DNA of 64,000 nt, taken from contig JAIVEN010000004.1 of NCBI GenBank assembly GCA_026686845.1, forward strand, positions 16,772,827 through 16,836,826, written 5' to 3'. Positions within the stretch are counted from its first letter, which is position 1. Every line of letters begins with the position of its first letter. The DNA comes from Adenanthera pavonina. Taxonomy: Eukaryota; Streptophyta; Magnoliopsida; Fabales; Fabaceae. Below the pieces are notes generated by a model that was not told where the DNA came from, ran no database searches, and was given only the letters and a program-made list of their open reading frames with translations. Of this stretch, positions 10,686 through 22,070 are shown piece by piece. The position numbers and the translations under genes were made by a program.

Positions 10686-12301
10686 TGTTAGATAAGCTGG
10701 CTTCCCAAGAGGGGGGTGAATTGGGAAGATTAAAATTTTCTGCAAAATGTCAAGAAGGTGAAGAAAGCAAAGTATGAAAGTAAAACAGAGTATAAATGAA
10801 TAAACTGTAAAAGTAGCAGTAAAGAGGAGAAAACTCAGATATTTATCCTGGTTCAGTCTCTCCACTTGACCTACGTCCAGTCCCCAAGTCACCACTTGAG
10901 ATTTTTCACTATTCTGCAAGAATTCAATGGGCTCCTTGCAAATGCCTCAGTATAAAGATGATGCTCTGTTTCTAGAGCTCACTCTTTCACTTTATGCATT
11001 CTTACTAAGTGCTTCCACAATTCCTTGTGATATCCTCTCACAAGAAAATCTTTCTTCCAAATGAAGATAAGATTGTTTACAATAATTAAACTCTCTTAAA
11101 CAGAGTGAATATGAAAGTTGAAGTACAAATATTGAAGTGAAAGAGTAAGAGACTTTGAGTAAATGATTTGGCAAAGTTTCAGTATATTCAAAGTTAAAAT
11201 CATTACCCACAACTTCAAATAATGTTATATTTATAGATTTAAGTCTCAACTATATGTTAGAGACACAATCTATCCGTTGGAGAAGTTATCTAACGGTTAC
11301 TCTGAAAAACTATCCGTTAACCAACCGCATTTAATGCTTTTGACATTCTGAAATTCGAATTTCAGTTGGTTAATAGACGAATTTCACATAACTGAAGACT
11401 AATGACTTCAACGTTGAATGCCCGAAGTTCGTCTGTCATGAATTAAAGTTCAAATTTTGATATTTGGAAAATGTTTTTATGTTGTGACATACGAATTTTC
11501 AAGTAGAAAGTTTTTCTGTTAAGTGTGAACAATATTTTCAATTTGCTACAGTGCCTTCGAAATTCGAATTTTGGAACCCCAAAATTCATCTGTCCGTAGC
11601 TGGCTTATAAGGCACAGTAGTTCATCTAATTCGAAATTCAAATTTTCAAATGGCAAAGTTCGTCTATCAAAGAGATCTTATTTTAAACTTACTTCAAAAT
11701 TCGAATTTACAAATACTGTCATTCATATGACAACATATCAATATATCAGACTCACAAGTTTTATTTCTGAAATTTGAATTTCCATATTCAAAGTTCATCT
11801 GTCAGTGAGCAATTTTGAAACCCATTCTAAACTTGGTTTCAGATGAAATTTGACATAATTTCAGATGAATTTCTTTAGTTTTCACAAGTTTCATTTTGTC
11901 TGAAATTTGAATTTTCAAAACCCAAAGTTCATCTGTTACTAAAAGCTCCTTTCAAACACTTATCAAAATTTGAATTTTCTCAAGTCAAAATTCATCTATC
12001 AGAGAGTCTTCTCTTCAAACTTGTTCAGTTTCACTACGAAATTCAAATTTCCAAAGCCAAAGTTCAAATTTTCAAGATGACAGATTAGTATAAACCTTTC
12101 AAACTTCATCTGTTGGTGGGTGTTTTTCAAATATTTCATGATTTAATATAGAATCAAAGTTTTAAAATATCTTTTCACAAAATCAATGTCTTTTACTCAA
12201 ATCAAAATATTACTAAACATCCTACATAAATCTTTGCACTGATTTCTCCATGATTCCTTCACTTGAACCTTTTGTGCACCTTTGATATCTTTTATTCAAC
12301 A
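10686..12301 (-). repeat. Copia Y 3' LTR (1.6 kb)
   Basis: On the plus strand it starts TGTTAGATAAGC and ends TTATTCAACA, that is TG...CA termini. The internal side is preceded on the minus strand by a purine tract (AAAAAAGGGGGAGAA), which marks it as the 3' LTR. The minus-strand start differs from X and Z: the first ~40 bp containing 'gattccaaac' are absent. A candidate TATA box (CTATAAATATAA on the minus strand) lies at about 11225-11237. Many AAATTCGAATTT and TTCGTCTGT motifs occur between 11340 and 12110. Confidence 0.9.
11225..11237 (-). promoter_or_regulatory. Candidate LTR TATA box (Y)
   Basis: CTATAAATATAA on the minus strand, at the position matching the TATA-like words in X and Z. 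The site is inferred from sequence and conservation only. Confidence 0.45.
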
Positions 12302-12317
12302 TTCTCCCCCTTTTTTA
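12302..12317 (-). other. Polypurine tract of copia Y
   Basis: The minus strand reads AAAAAAGGGGGAGAA directly before the LTR start TGTTGAAT. The same tract stands before the 3' LTR of Z (52168-52181). Its known role is plus-strand DNA priming. Confidence 0.85.
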
Positions 12318-12586
12318 TGATGACAAAACAACTTACAAATTGTATTAGTACTTGGGTTTGCTTTAGCAAGCTCCCCCTCAACATATGCATTATATTTCAA
12401 AAGATATCATATATAGTGGATCAAGTAAAGAGATTCAAAGATTAACAGGAACAAATCATTGCAGCCAAAGAATTCTTTCATTTCATCAAACATTGCTTTT
12501 ACAGATGCAAAATAGTTCGAGAAAAGAAAGAAAAAAAAACATAAACACAAAATACAAACAACAGAAACATAACACTACAAGAGGAC
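12318..12586 (-). other. Copia Y non-coding tail between third ORF and PPT
   Basis: This segment aligns with Z at about 51925-52165; shared words include 'gcatatgttgagggggagctt' (first 20 bases), 'aaacccaagta' and 'ttgtcatcat'. The last five bases, AGGAC (12582-12586), are the target duplication made by gypsy G. No ORF is conserved. Confidence 0.75.
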
Positions 12587-13482
12587 TGATGGGAGACACG
12601 TGAGGAACCTGTCCTATGAGCCTTTTTTTGATATAAGGATCATGCAACTCAAGGAAAGATAAATTAAACACAAGAACAACAAAGAACAGAAACTAAAGAA
12701 AATAGACACGATGAAATAAAAAGACTGAACAAAATGTTGGTCGAAGGATATAGACTCCAAGAGAACCCGTCTCTTGAATCCTAACCCCGGGACGCCACAA
12801 GGATCACCACTCCTTGATAAGTCCTCATTCTTTCTGGCACTCAAGGATAAGCAAGAAAGAACTCACTGAACAACAATAAAGTTGCTGAAAAGAAATTCAT
12901 TCATTCATGTTGTGTCTTGCAATAGTACAAGAGGTGCCTATTTATAGGCAAGTATTAACCCACAAACTATCTCTAGTTCACCCCACAAACCTAACCTTAT
13001 TAATGCTAATTAATACAAAAAGGAAATCCTAAGTCAAAAAGGAGCATTTAATTCTAATTTTGAATTTGAAAAGGTTGGCTCCTCTTAAATGCATAAAGCA
13101 AAGCAAATCAAATCATTATTTGCCTTTTATTGAAAAGGCAACAAATTGACTAAAATAATCCTAATAAAACTTATTAAAAACGTCACTTTTAGTGACCACA
13201 TGAGAAGCACATGTATTTTAAGTGAATTCTCCATATTGGGCCTTCTCCAAGTTGGGCTTGTTGACTATAATTTGGCTCCACATTTTCAGCTTGCCTCTTT
13301 CTTTGTTTTGGGCCTCAAAATCATTCAAATACAATGGTTCCATGTTAATCATATTTTGGATCAACCCATTCATGGCTTGCTTCATGGCTTTGGTCCTAGC
13401 TCTGGTCATTGGTCCTCCAATGCCTTGAAGTGGGTCTTGAATTTGTCCATGGCCCATTGTTTCCCTTAACTTGCCTTCATCA
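12587..13482 (-). repeat. Gypsy G 3' LTR
   Basis: It has TGATG...CATCA ends and is 896 bp, the same length as its partner. On the internal side the minus strand carries the purine-rich AGGAGGGAGGGAA, the likely polypurine tract. The integrase ORF continues about 88 codons into this LTR (to 13218). Confidence 0.95.
12939..12946 (-). promoter_or_regulatory. Candidate TATA box in G 3' LTR
   Basis: The minus strand reads TATAAATA, centred in the palindrome GCCTATTTATAGGC (12936-12949). The same site recurs in the 5' LTR at 19602-19609. This is a prediction from the motif. Confidence 0.5.
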
Positions 13483-14411
13483 TTCCCTCCCTCCTGAAAA
13501 GGATTCGTCCTCGAATCTGAAATGTCAAAAAGAGAGAGGTCAGCCACATTAAAGGTTGTACTTACATTTCTATAAGTATGAGGCAAATCAATTTTATAAG
13601 CATTATCATTTATCCTTTCCAAAACTTGAAAAGGACCGTCGCCTCTTGGGTGCAATTTGGATTTCCTTTGTTCAGGAAACCTCTCTTTCCTTAGTTGAAC
13701 CCACACCCAATCTCCAGGCTCGAAGACAACCTTCCTGCGACCTTTGTTAGCCTGTTGAGCATATTGCTCATTTTTCCTCTCAATGTTTGCTTTTACCTTA
13801 GCATGTAAGTCCTGCACAAACTTAGCTTTCTTTTCAGCATCAAGGTTAGCAAACTCAGTAACAGGCAAAGGAAGAATATCAAGTGGAGTCAAAGGATTGA
13901 ACCCATAGACAACTTTAAAAGGAGAATAACTAGTAGTAGAATGTACAGCTCGGTTATATGCAAACTCCACATGAGGTAAACACTTTTCCCAATTTTTAAG
14001 ATTTTTATGCAATATAGCACGCAATAAAGAAGAAAGTGTTCGATTTACTACCTCTGTTTGCCCATCCGTTTGGGGATGTGCAACTGTTGAAAACACAAGC
14101 TTAGTTCCCAGTTTAGCCCATAAAGTTTTCCAGAAATGACTCAAGAATTTAACATCACGATCACTAACAATGGACCTGGGTAAACCATGCAATCTAACTA
14201 TCTCCTTAAAGAACAGATCAGAGATGTGAATAGCATCATGTGTTTTAGAGCAAGCAATGAAATGAGCCATCTTGCTAAACCTATCCACCACAACAAATAC
14301 ACTATCCTTACCAGCAGGGGACTTAGGCAATCCAAGCACAAAATCCATAGAAATGTCCACCCAAGGATGTGAAGGAACAGGCAAAGGTGTATATAATCCA
14401 TGGGGATGCAC
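13218..14411 (-). pseudogene. Gypsy G integrase core and C-terminus (frameshifted part of pol)
   Basis: A 397-residue ORF covers the integrase catalytic core: D in SMDFVLGL, D in VSDRDVKF, E in GQTEVVNR, spaced as in the DDE triad. A GPY/F-type module follows (GDGPFQVLERI), then FNVADLSLF and a tail with GPMTRARTK. Integrase inserts the DNA copy into the host genome. The ORF is separated from the upstream pol frame by a tandem CT gain near 14413-14418, shifting the frame by two. The last ~88 residues are encoded within the 3' LTR. The listed ATG is just the first in frame after the shift, not a true start. Confidence 0.9.
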
Positions 14412-16408
14412 TCGAGAGATTTAGCATGCTTGCACACAATACATTTATCACACACAGAAACAACATCCTTGCGCATATGTGGCCAATAAAAATGATCTTT
14501 CATCATTGCCAAAGTCTTATCAACTCCAAAATGACCCATTAAACCTCCTCCATGAGATTCTTTAACCAAAAGCTCACGCATAGAACATGCAGGAACACAT
14601 AGCTTACTTCCCTTAAACAAGAACCCATCAAATCTATAAAAATCATCAACACCATGATTCTCACACAATTTCCAGGTTTCAGCAAAGTCAACATCACATT
14701 CATACATGCTTTTCAAGGATTCAAAACCAATCAACTTAGCCTGCATAGATGTAATGAGACTATATCTCCTAGACAATGCATCAGCAACAACATTTTCTTT
14801 ACCATGCTTATGTTTCAAAACATATGGAAAAGATTCAATAAACTCAAGCCAAACAGCGTGTCTTTTGTTCAATTTGTTTTGGGTCTTAAGGTATTTCAAA
14901 CTTTCATGATCAGAATGCAAAACAAATTCATTAGACCACAGATAATGTTGCCAATGTTCTAAGGTTCTTTTTAGTGCATACAACTCTTTATCATATGTAG
15001 AATAATTCAAGCATGCACCACTAAGCTTCTCACTAAAATATGCAATTGGTCTAGCCTCTTGCATCAAAATAGCTCCAATTCCAATACCAGAAGCATCACA
15101 TTCAACTTCAAAAACCTTAGAAAAGTTAGGAAGAATAAGTAGAGGGGCATTGGTTAGCTTATCTTTCAGTGTTTGAAAAGCCCTCTCTTGTGCCTCACCC
15201 CATTTAAACACAATATTTTTCTTTACCAGTTCATTTAGAGGTGCAGCAATGGTTGAGAAGTCCCGCACAAATCTCCGGTAGAAACTTGCAAGTCCATGGA
15301 AACTCCTCACTTCATTTGCATTCGTTGGTGTAGGCCAATCGTGGATAGCTTTCACTTTCTCCTCATCCACTCGAATCCCTTCAGCACCTACAACAAACCC
15401 AAGGAAGACAACAGAATCCAAACAAAAAGAACATTTCTCTAAATTGGCAAAGAGTCTATTTTCACGTAAGATATCAAATACAGCACGCAAATGTTCAGCA
15501 TGCTCTTCAAGACTCTTAGAAAACACCAAAATATCATCAAAGTATACGACTACAAACTTTCCTATGTAGGGACGAAAAACATGATTCATAAGACTCATAA
15601 ATGTGCTAGGAGCATTAGTCAAACCAAACGGCATAACTAACCACTCATACAACCCAAACTTAGTCTTAAAAGCAGTCTTCCATTCATCCCCTTCTTTCAT
15701 CCTAATCTGATGATATCCACTCCTAAGATCTATCTTTGAAAATAAACAAGCACCATGCAGTTCATCTAGCATGTCATCTAACCGAGGAATGGGATATCGA
15801 TACTTAACTGTAATTTTGTTGATGGCACGACAATCAACACACATTCTCGACTTGCCATCTTTCTTGGGCACCAAAATGACTGGAACAGCACATGGACTAA
15901 GGCTTTCTTTCATGAACCCCTTTTTCAGTAATTCCTCAACTTGCCTTTGAATTTCCTTAGTCTCCTCTGGATTTGCCCTATATGCAGGCCTATTTGGAAT
16001 AGATGCTCCAGGGATGAAGTCAATCCTATGCTCAATGCCTCTTATTGGGGGCAACCCATCTGGTATCTCCTCTGGAAATAATTCCTTATATTCCTGAAAC
16101 AAGCTCAAAACACTAGAAGGAAGAGAGTTATCTAAATCAGAAATAGTTAGATACACTTCCTTATACATAAGTACAAAGGAAGGTTCACAAAACAAAGCTC
16201 TTTTGATTTCTCCTCCTCCAGCAAACAAAGTTACTTTTGTTTCTTCACTCTCATTTTTTTTCATAAAGCTCCTTTGCTCTTTTCTTTTGAGCTCACTTGC
16301 TTTTCTTTCTTTCTCATGCTCTTTCTTTTCTTTTTCTTTCATTTTACTCTCTTGCGTAATTCTCCTTTGGTCTTCAAGAGCCTGCACTGGACTAAGAGGT
16401 GTTAGCAC
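14198..16408 (-). pseudogene. Gypsy G reverse transcriptase, RNase H and integrase zinc finger
   Basis: A 736-residue ORF. After a charged linker come RT blocks (VPKKDGKSRMCVDCRAIN, LDLRSGYHQIRM-like, catalytic YFDD in VVVYFDDILVFS, LGFVV), RNase H (ECDASG, DKELYAL, HSDHESL) and the start of integrase with the HHCC finger (GHFGVDKT, DHFYWPHM, CDKCIVCK). The last ~70 residues after HAKS are out-of-frame translation caused by the CT gain near 14415. The upstream link to gag/protease is also broken by a 1-nt loss near 16500. Apart from the two frame breaks all catalytic motifs look intact, in line with a young insertion. Confidence 0.93.
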
Positions 16409-18027
16409 AATGGTCTTATTATTATACTCAAATGAGTACCTGTTAGTGTAACCATCATACTTAATCCTCCTATCATACTGCCATGGCCTACCAAGTAACA
16501 GTGTCCAACATGCATAGGTACAACATCACATAAAACCTCATCTTTATAGCTACCTATGGAAAATGCTACAATCACTTGTTTAGTTACCTTAGCATCCCCA
16601 CTTTCATTAAACCACAGCAAATTATAAGGTGTAGGATGCTTCAAAGTTGGTAAACCAAGTTTCTCAACTAACAAGGTGCTTGCTACATTGGTACAACTAC
16701 CATTATCAATGATAAGATTGCATACCTTGTTATTAATGAAACATCTAGTATGAAACAAATTCTCGCGTTGCTCTCTCTCATGGCCCACCTTTGGCTGTAT
16801 GTTAAGAGCACGCCTAGATACCAATACTTCTCCTTCAACGGCCTCAGCTATCTCCACATCAGAATCATCCTCACTAGAGTTTAACTCGGCCTCCTTCGTC
16901 TCTTCACCACTGCTTTCACTAGTCACACAACCATTCTCAAGAGCAATCATAGTTCTTTTAGTGGGACATTGTGAAGCAATATGACCAAACCCTTGACATT
17001 TAAAACATTTAACTTTAGAAGAATCAGAAGAAGAAAATTTAGAAGACTTACCTTTGGAACTAGGAATCTGTTCTTTAAACTTGTTCTTTTCCTCAGGTTT
17101 GGGCTCACCTTTCCATTTGGAAGACACATTATATTCCTTTGATCTACCATAGGATTTGTATTCCTTGTTTGAACTCCCATATGACTTCACTTTCTGTTTT
17201 GCCTTCAAGTGCCTTTCAACTTTAATGGCTTTATGCAATAACTCCTCCACATCAAGATAGTTTTGCATCTCAACCTCGGCAGCAATATCTGGATTCAATC
17301 CTCTAAGGAACCTTGCCATTGTTTGCTCAGGATCTTCATCTACATGGGTCTTTATCATGGACATCTCCATCTCCTGGTAATAATCCTCCACACTCATGGT
17401 TCCTTGTTTTAGTTTTTGAAGCTTCATGTGTACATCCCTATGGTAATGATTTGGCACATATTGTTTTCTCATAATTGTCTTCATTTCATGCCATGTCCTA
17501 ATAGGACCCTCTCCAGTTCTCCTCCTAGTGGTACACAACTGGTTCCACCAAATACTAGCATAGTCAGTAAATTCAACAGCAGCCAATCTTACCTTACTTT
17601 CCTCAGAATATGAATTACATTCAAACACAAGCTCCACGCGCCTTTCCCATTCTAAGTAACCATCAGGATCAACTTTCCCTTGGAAGGAAGGAATCTTCAT
17701 TTTTATATTGGAAAGGGGATCCTTCTTATGCTCTTGGTTATGCCTAAATGTATGCCGGCTTTGTCTAGCTCTTCTTGGTTGCAGCTCTTCCTCCTCAAAT
17801 TCAGTTCCCACCTCTTCTTCACCATCATCAGAATAGATCATATGGTGCTTTCCTCGACTTGTTTTAGAATGAGAAGGGGAAGCTTCCATCACATCTAATC
17901 TCATACTCAATTTCTTGAGCTGATCATTTATGGAATCCATAAAGAGCTTCAAATCTGGCATTTGAGTTTCACTACCACCAGACATGTTTCCAAGAACCTG
18001 AAATGTTAGTGCAAATTCAAAGAGCAA
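16402..18027 (-). pseudogene. Gypsy G Gag and protease
   Basis: A 541-residue ORF. The likely natural start is the ATG at 17985 (MSGGSETQMPDL), 14 codons inside the longest frame. The capsid-like part contains WNQLCTTRR, MRKQYVPNHYHRDVHMKL and YYQEME. A CCHC knuckle (CFKCQGFGHIASQC) lies about two thirds along, then an acidic linker, then the aspartic protease active site LIIDNGSCTNVAS. I expected D-G/S-G, so the N at the second position is a variant. A one-base loss near 16500, after MHVGH, moves the reading out of the pol frame and ends the ORF at 16402. Gag would package the element RNA. Confidence 0.92.
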
Positions 18028-19230
18028 TGGACCTCACCACTCTCTCACGTGTTACACTCAAGAATGATGTAAGTTCACTCGTGTTTTACACACTTTAAAG
18101 ACTTTTTCTAGAAATGATATAATTACACTCTTGCCTTTTACCATTCACTCTTGCTTCCTATGAGAGTGCAAAATTGAATCTGAACTTAAATCAAGAAGCA
18201 ATGTTTTAAGTGGCAATCTCAAAGTCAAAGATCCAAGAATTTAAATTCTTAAAGAGTGTAAAACGTTGGTGACCAACAAAGAAAGATGGGCTTTCTTTTT
18301 TTTTTTTTTAACAAAAGAAACAAATTTTCCAGCTAAGAAAAGAGAAAAGGAAATGCTGGAAATTAAGACAAGAGAAAAGATGTGGCATGTATACCAAAGG
18401 AAGGAACTTTTAGATGACTATCAAATATGAAACAAGAAAGGAACAAGTTAGGGAATTTAAATTATGTAGGAAAATAGACAGAATTAAACTAGAAGAGTAA
18501 AATTCTGAGTAGAAAATAAAAGACAAGAATGGAAACTTACCACAAATGAGAAATAATGAATGGGTATTCAAAAGTTGATTTTCCTTTAATGAGATCAGAA
18601 AATGGAGCAATTAAATAACATTAATGCCCAATCACAAAAGGAAATTTGTAATTCAAACTACCACCTGGATTGAAAGATCTTAAAGTAGGAAAGAAAACAA
18701 GATCTCCTTAATTTTTTTGGAAATTGCCTTAGCAGCAGTATCTTTTTTTTTTTTTTTATATAAGAATTTTTCTTTTTCCAAGGCTGCAATCAATTCTCTC
18801 TTTCTTTTTTTGTTTTTTTTTTTGGCAAAATCACAACAAGAAATCTGGGCAGTAACTAAATTCTTTGGGCAGATAACAAAGAACTCCACAATCTCAATGG
18901 AAACAAGAATCAAATATGGCAAGATCCTTTAGCAAAGAAAATGAAAGAAAATGGACAACGAAATTAGAATAGATCATGCCACAATAAGAACAAAACGAAA
19001 GACTATGAAGTCTGGAAAATAGATCAAGAACATAGAACAAAATAGCAAGGTAAAAATGAATGAACAAAGACAGATAGTACAATGAACAGTGACGAAGGAA
19101 CAGTATGGATGAACAGTACGAATATTTTCTGGACAGCAAGCATGAACAGTACGAGATGAACAGTGCTACGATTTTCTGGATAGCAAGGAAAAATAGAATG
19201 AAACAACAGAAACACGCCTTGATTTGCAAG
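18028..19230 (-). other. Gypsy G 5' leader
   Basis: This 1.2-kb non-coding leader lies between the primer-binding site and gag. It is purine-rich on the plus strand and has several long A/T runs (18297-18312, 18740-18760, 18805-18835). No conserved ORF is seen. Confidence 0.75.
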
Positions 19231-19235
19231 CCGAA

Positions 19236-19247
19236 GCTCTGATACCA
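19236..19247 (-). other. Primer-binding site of gypsy G (tRNA-iMet)
   Basis: The minus strand reads TGGTATCAGAGC two bases inside the end of the 5' LTR. It is complementary to the 3' end of plant initiator-Met tRNA, which primes minus-strand DNA synthesis. Confidence 0.93.
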
Positions 19248-19249
19248 AA

Positions 19250-20145
19250 TGATGAGAGACACGTTAGGAACCTGTCCTACAAGCCTTTTTTTGATATAAG
19301 GATCATGCAACTCAAGGAAAGATAAATTAAACACAAGAACAACAAAGAACAGAAACTAAAGGAAATAGACACGATGAAATAAAAAGACTGAACAAAATGT
19401 TGGTCGAAGGATATAGACTCCAAGAGAACCCGTCTCTTGAATCCTAACCCCGGGACGCCACAAGGATCACCACTCCTTGATAAGTCCTCATTCTTTCTGG
19501 CACTCAAGGATAAGCAAGAAAGAACTCACTGAACAACAATAAAGTTGCTGAAAAGAAATTCATTCATTCATGTTGTGTCTTGCAATAGTACAAGAGGTGC
19601 CTATTTATAGGCAAGTATTAACCCACAAACTATCTCTAGTTCACCCCACAAACCTAACCTTATTAATGCTAATTAATACAAAAAGGAAATCCTAAGTCAA
19701 AAAGGAGCATTTAATTCTAATTTTGAATTTGAAAAGGTTGGCTCTTCTTAAATGCATAAAGCAAAGCAAATCAAATCATTATTTGCCTTTTATTGAAAAG
19801 GAAACAAATTGACTAAAATAATCCTAATAAAACTTATTAAAAACGTCACTTTTAGTGACCACATGAGAAGCACATGTATTTTAAGTGAATTCTCCATATT
19901 GGGCCTTCTCCAAGTTGGGCTTGTTGACTATAATTTGGCTCCACATTTTCAGCTTGCCTCTTTCTTTGTTTTGGGCCTCAAAATCATTCAAATACAATGG
20001 TTCCATGTTAATCATATTTTGGATCAACCCATTCATGGCTTGCTTCATGGCTTTGGTCCTAGCTCTGGTCATTGGTCCTCCAATGCCTTGAAGTGGGTCT
20101 TGAATTTGTCCATGGCCCATTGTTTCCCTTAACTTGCCTTCATCA
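19250..20145 (-). repeat. Gypsy G 5' LTR
   Basis: It is 896 bp, TGATG...CATCA, followed on the plus strand by the AGGAC duplication. About seven substitutions and no net length change separate it from the 3' LTR. The candidate TATA box is at 19602-19609 on the minus strand. Confidence 0.95.
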
Positions 20146-20167
20146 AGGACCCAAGCCTAAGTTCTAA

Positions 20168-20654
20168 TCACTTTTTCTTTGACTTGGTCTTCTTGCTGTA
20201 ACTCTTTCCAGAAGGCTCAGCAGCAGACTTTCCAGGTCTAGTTCCAGTTCTAGTTTGCTCACTTTTCTCCCCCTTTTTGACATCATTAGAAGGGTGAACA
20301 AAATCTGCAGGAGGAGGGATTTGAAACACTGGAATAGCTTGAAGAGGCACAAGAACAAATGGGAAGGACCCAGAAACTTCAAAACTTGTATCTTCATCTT
20401 CATCATCAGAAATCTCAAGAAGTTCAGAAATTTCTCGCCTTGTGACTGCCAGTTGTGCCCTTCTTTCCTTCGAGAAACCATAATATGTAACAGGTGAGGG
20501 AGCAGAAGGAGGAAACATTTCTTCAAGCCTTCTTCTCTGAGCTTGTAAGAGAGCATTGTGTGCAATGGCTTCCAAATCAATAAAAGGCACAATGCTGCTT
20601 TCTTCATTTATGGCAACTGGCATGAATTGTGAAGTGGAGATGGCTGCCACTAAT
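20168..20654 (-). pseudogene. Copia Y env-position ORF, C-terminal part
   Basis: The minus-strand frame runs from the CTCTC duplication of copia X to a TGA at 20168-20170. It matches the Z copy (51430-51919): a DLEAIAHNALLQAQ segment, RRAQLA(V/I)TR, an acidic patch, PFV-VPLQ, IPPPADFVH, and a lysine-rich tail ending KKTKSKKK. The apparent longer ORF to 20761 is a chance fusion with the LTR of X. The upstream part is at 28756-30453. Its function is unknown. The ORF occupies the env position typical of Sire elements, but no signal peptide or membrane segment is visible here. The AGGAC target site of gypsy G lies about 20 bp beyond the stop codon. Confidence 0.8.
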
Positions 20655-20659
20655 CTCTC

Positions 20660-21004
20660 TGTTAGCAAGGCTGACTTCCCAAGAGGGGGGTGAATTGGGA
20701 AGATTGAAATTTCTCTACACAAAATGAAATGGGTGAAGATAGCACAGTGTAAGGGAAGCAACGCATAAAACAGAGCAAGCTAAGAAGTAAAGATAAGGAG
20801 AAGAAGATTCAGTGATTTATCCTGGTTCGGTCTATCCACTTGACCTACGTCCACTCCCCAAGACAACTCTTGAGATTTATCCACTATACAGCAAGAATTC
20901 AATGGGCTTCTTGCTAATGCCACAGTACAATGAGTATGCTCTGTTTTCTGGAGCTCTCTCAAACACTCTAAGCACTTTCACAATGTGCTACCCAAACCCC
21001 TTGT
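20660..21004 (-). repeat. Copia X 3' LTR remnant
   Basis: It matches the 5' LTR of X from its terminal TGTTAGC up to a shared 'ccccttgt', then stops. The rest of the 3' LTR is deleted. Confidence 0.92.
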
Positions 21005-21072
21005 TTACAATGAGTATGCTTTGTTTACTGCGTTTTAGCTTGTCCTGCTCCAGGATTCTTTACTCTCGCCAT
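21005..21072 (-). pseudogene. Copia X deletion junction and first codons of its third ORF
   Basis: After the LTR remnant, 21006-21025 is a 20-bp copy, with one mismatch, of 20926-20945 in the nearby LTR. It looks like filler copied during break repair. From about 21038 to 21072 (minus-strand ATG at 21070-21072) the sequence matches the first ~11 codons of the third ORF of Y and Z (MARVKNP). The rest of the ORF is gone. Confidence 0.8.
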
Positions 21073-22070
21073 TTCTGAGTTGAATGAGGCAGAATGTGGC
21101 TAAGAATAGGTTTATGGGATGCGAATGAAAGTTTAAACGGTGAAGAATGACAGTTTTTGGACAGGAGTTAAGAGGATTGAAGAGAGAATCAGAACAGACT
21201 TGGAGGAGTTACAAATAGGGTTGCGTCTGTTCTTTGGAAAATCGTCGGATTTAACGTATGTAACCGTCTGACAGACAAATTTTGAGGGGTCAAAATTCGA
21301 ACTTCGGGCAGTTACAAGTTAAACCGTTCAGCAAAGCTTACTGACAGATGAATTTTCATCCTGAAAGTTCGTCTGACAGTGGCTTGGAACAAGTAATACA
21401 AACACAACAGACGAATTTTGTTCCAACAAAGTTCGAATGTTGATGAGCAAACAGCAGACAACAAACAAAACAACAATCATCAGACGAATTAAGCATGCAG
21501 AACTTCATCTTTCAAGCATTCAATCAAGAAGAACATGATTCAACAGACGAATTTTGAACGAAAAATTCGAATTTTTCAACTTTTGTAAAGGTTGTCCAAT
21601 ATTCGTACGTTAAGAAGCGAAAATTAGTACAATAGTGATGGACGATCATAATTATGAAATTTTTGTTTATGAAAATTCAAACTTCCAAGGTCCAACAGAC
21701 GAATTTCGAGGCATTACCGAGAACTGTTCCAAGGCATAACAGGTCGAAGTTCGTTTGTTAGTTGGCTGAAATTCGAATGTTGACCATGTTGACCAGTTCA
21801 GAAACACAGTTTATGAAGCAAAATACATCTAACACACATTAAAATTTAAATTTCATTTTATAAAAACTTACAGAATGGATCCAGAACTCAGAATTTTCAT
21901 CATTTACTTCACTTTCTGGTTGTTCCATTCTGATGTGCTCTAATCTTCAAGTTTATTGCCATTGAATCTTGTGAGGAGCACCTGCAGCTTAAATTAAACA
22001 TACTCCGATGCTAAAGTTAGAATTAATCTTAAAGATGAAACCTTTGAAAATAAGATTGCAAGAGAATAAC
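21073..22070 (-). other. Copia X pol-env spacer
   Basis: This is non-coding, about 1 kb, and aligned with 30454-31450 in Y and 48712-49706 in Z. It contains many CAGACGAATTTT, AAGTTCG and AAATTCGAA words of the same kind that fill the LTRs. No ORF is conserved. Confidence 0.75.

Larger units (their letters stand above)
12587..20145 (-). mobile_element. Gypsy G: young CRM-like Ty3/gypsy element (7.6 kb)
   Basis: Two 896-bp LTRs (12587-13482 and 19250-20145) bound it, with a perfect 5-bp duplication AGGAC (12582-12586; 20146-20150). Minus-strand order is 5' LTR, PBS, 1.2-kb leader, gag, protease, RT, RNase H, integrase, 3' LTR, the Ty3/gypsy order. The LTRs differ at about 7 positions (0.8%). 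RT and integrase sequence, a GPF module without a canonical chromodomain, and an ORF running into the 3' LTR suggest the CRM branch of chromoviruses; this is by recall, not a tree. Two small frameshifts break the polyprotein, so this copy cannot make full-length Gag-Pol. Confidence 0.95.

Noticed and set aside
13146..13469. A 107-residue plus-strand ORF, repeated at 19809-20132
   Set aside because: It lies in both LTRs of gypsy G, antisense to the integrase tail, so the duplication simply reflects the LTR pair.
20168..20761. A 197-residue ORF on the minus strand starting MLPLHCAIF
   Set aside because: The first third is translation of the copia X LTR end. Only 20168-20654 belongs to the third ORF of Y; the fusion is a product of insertion.
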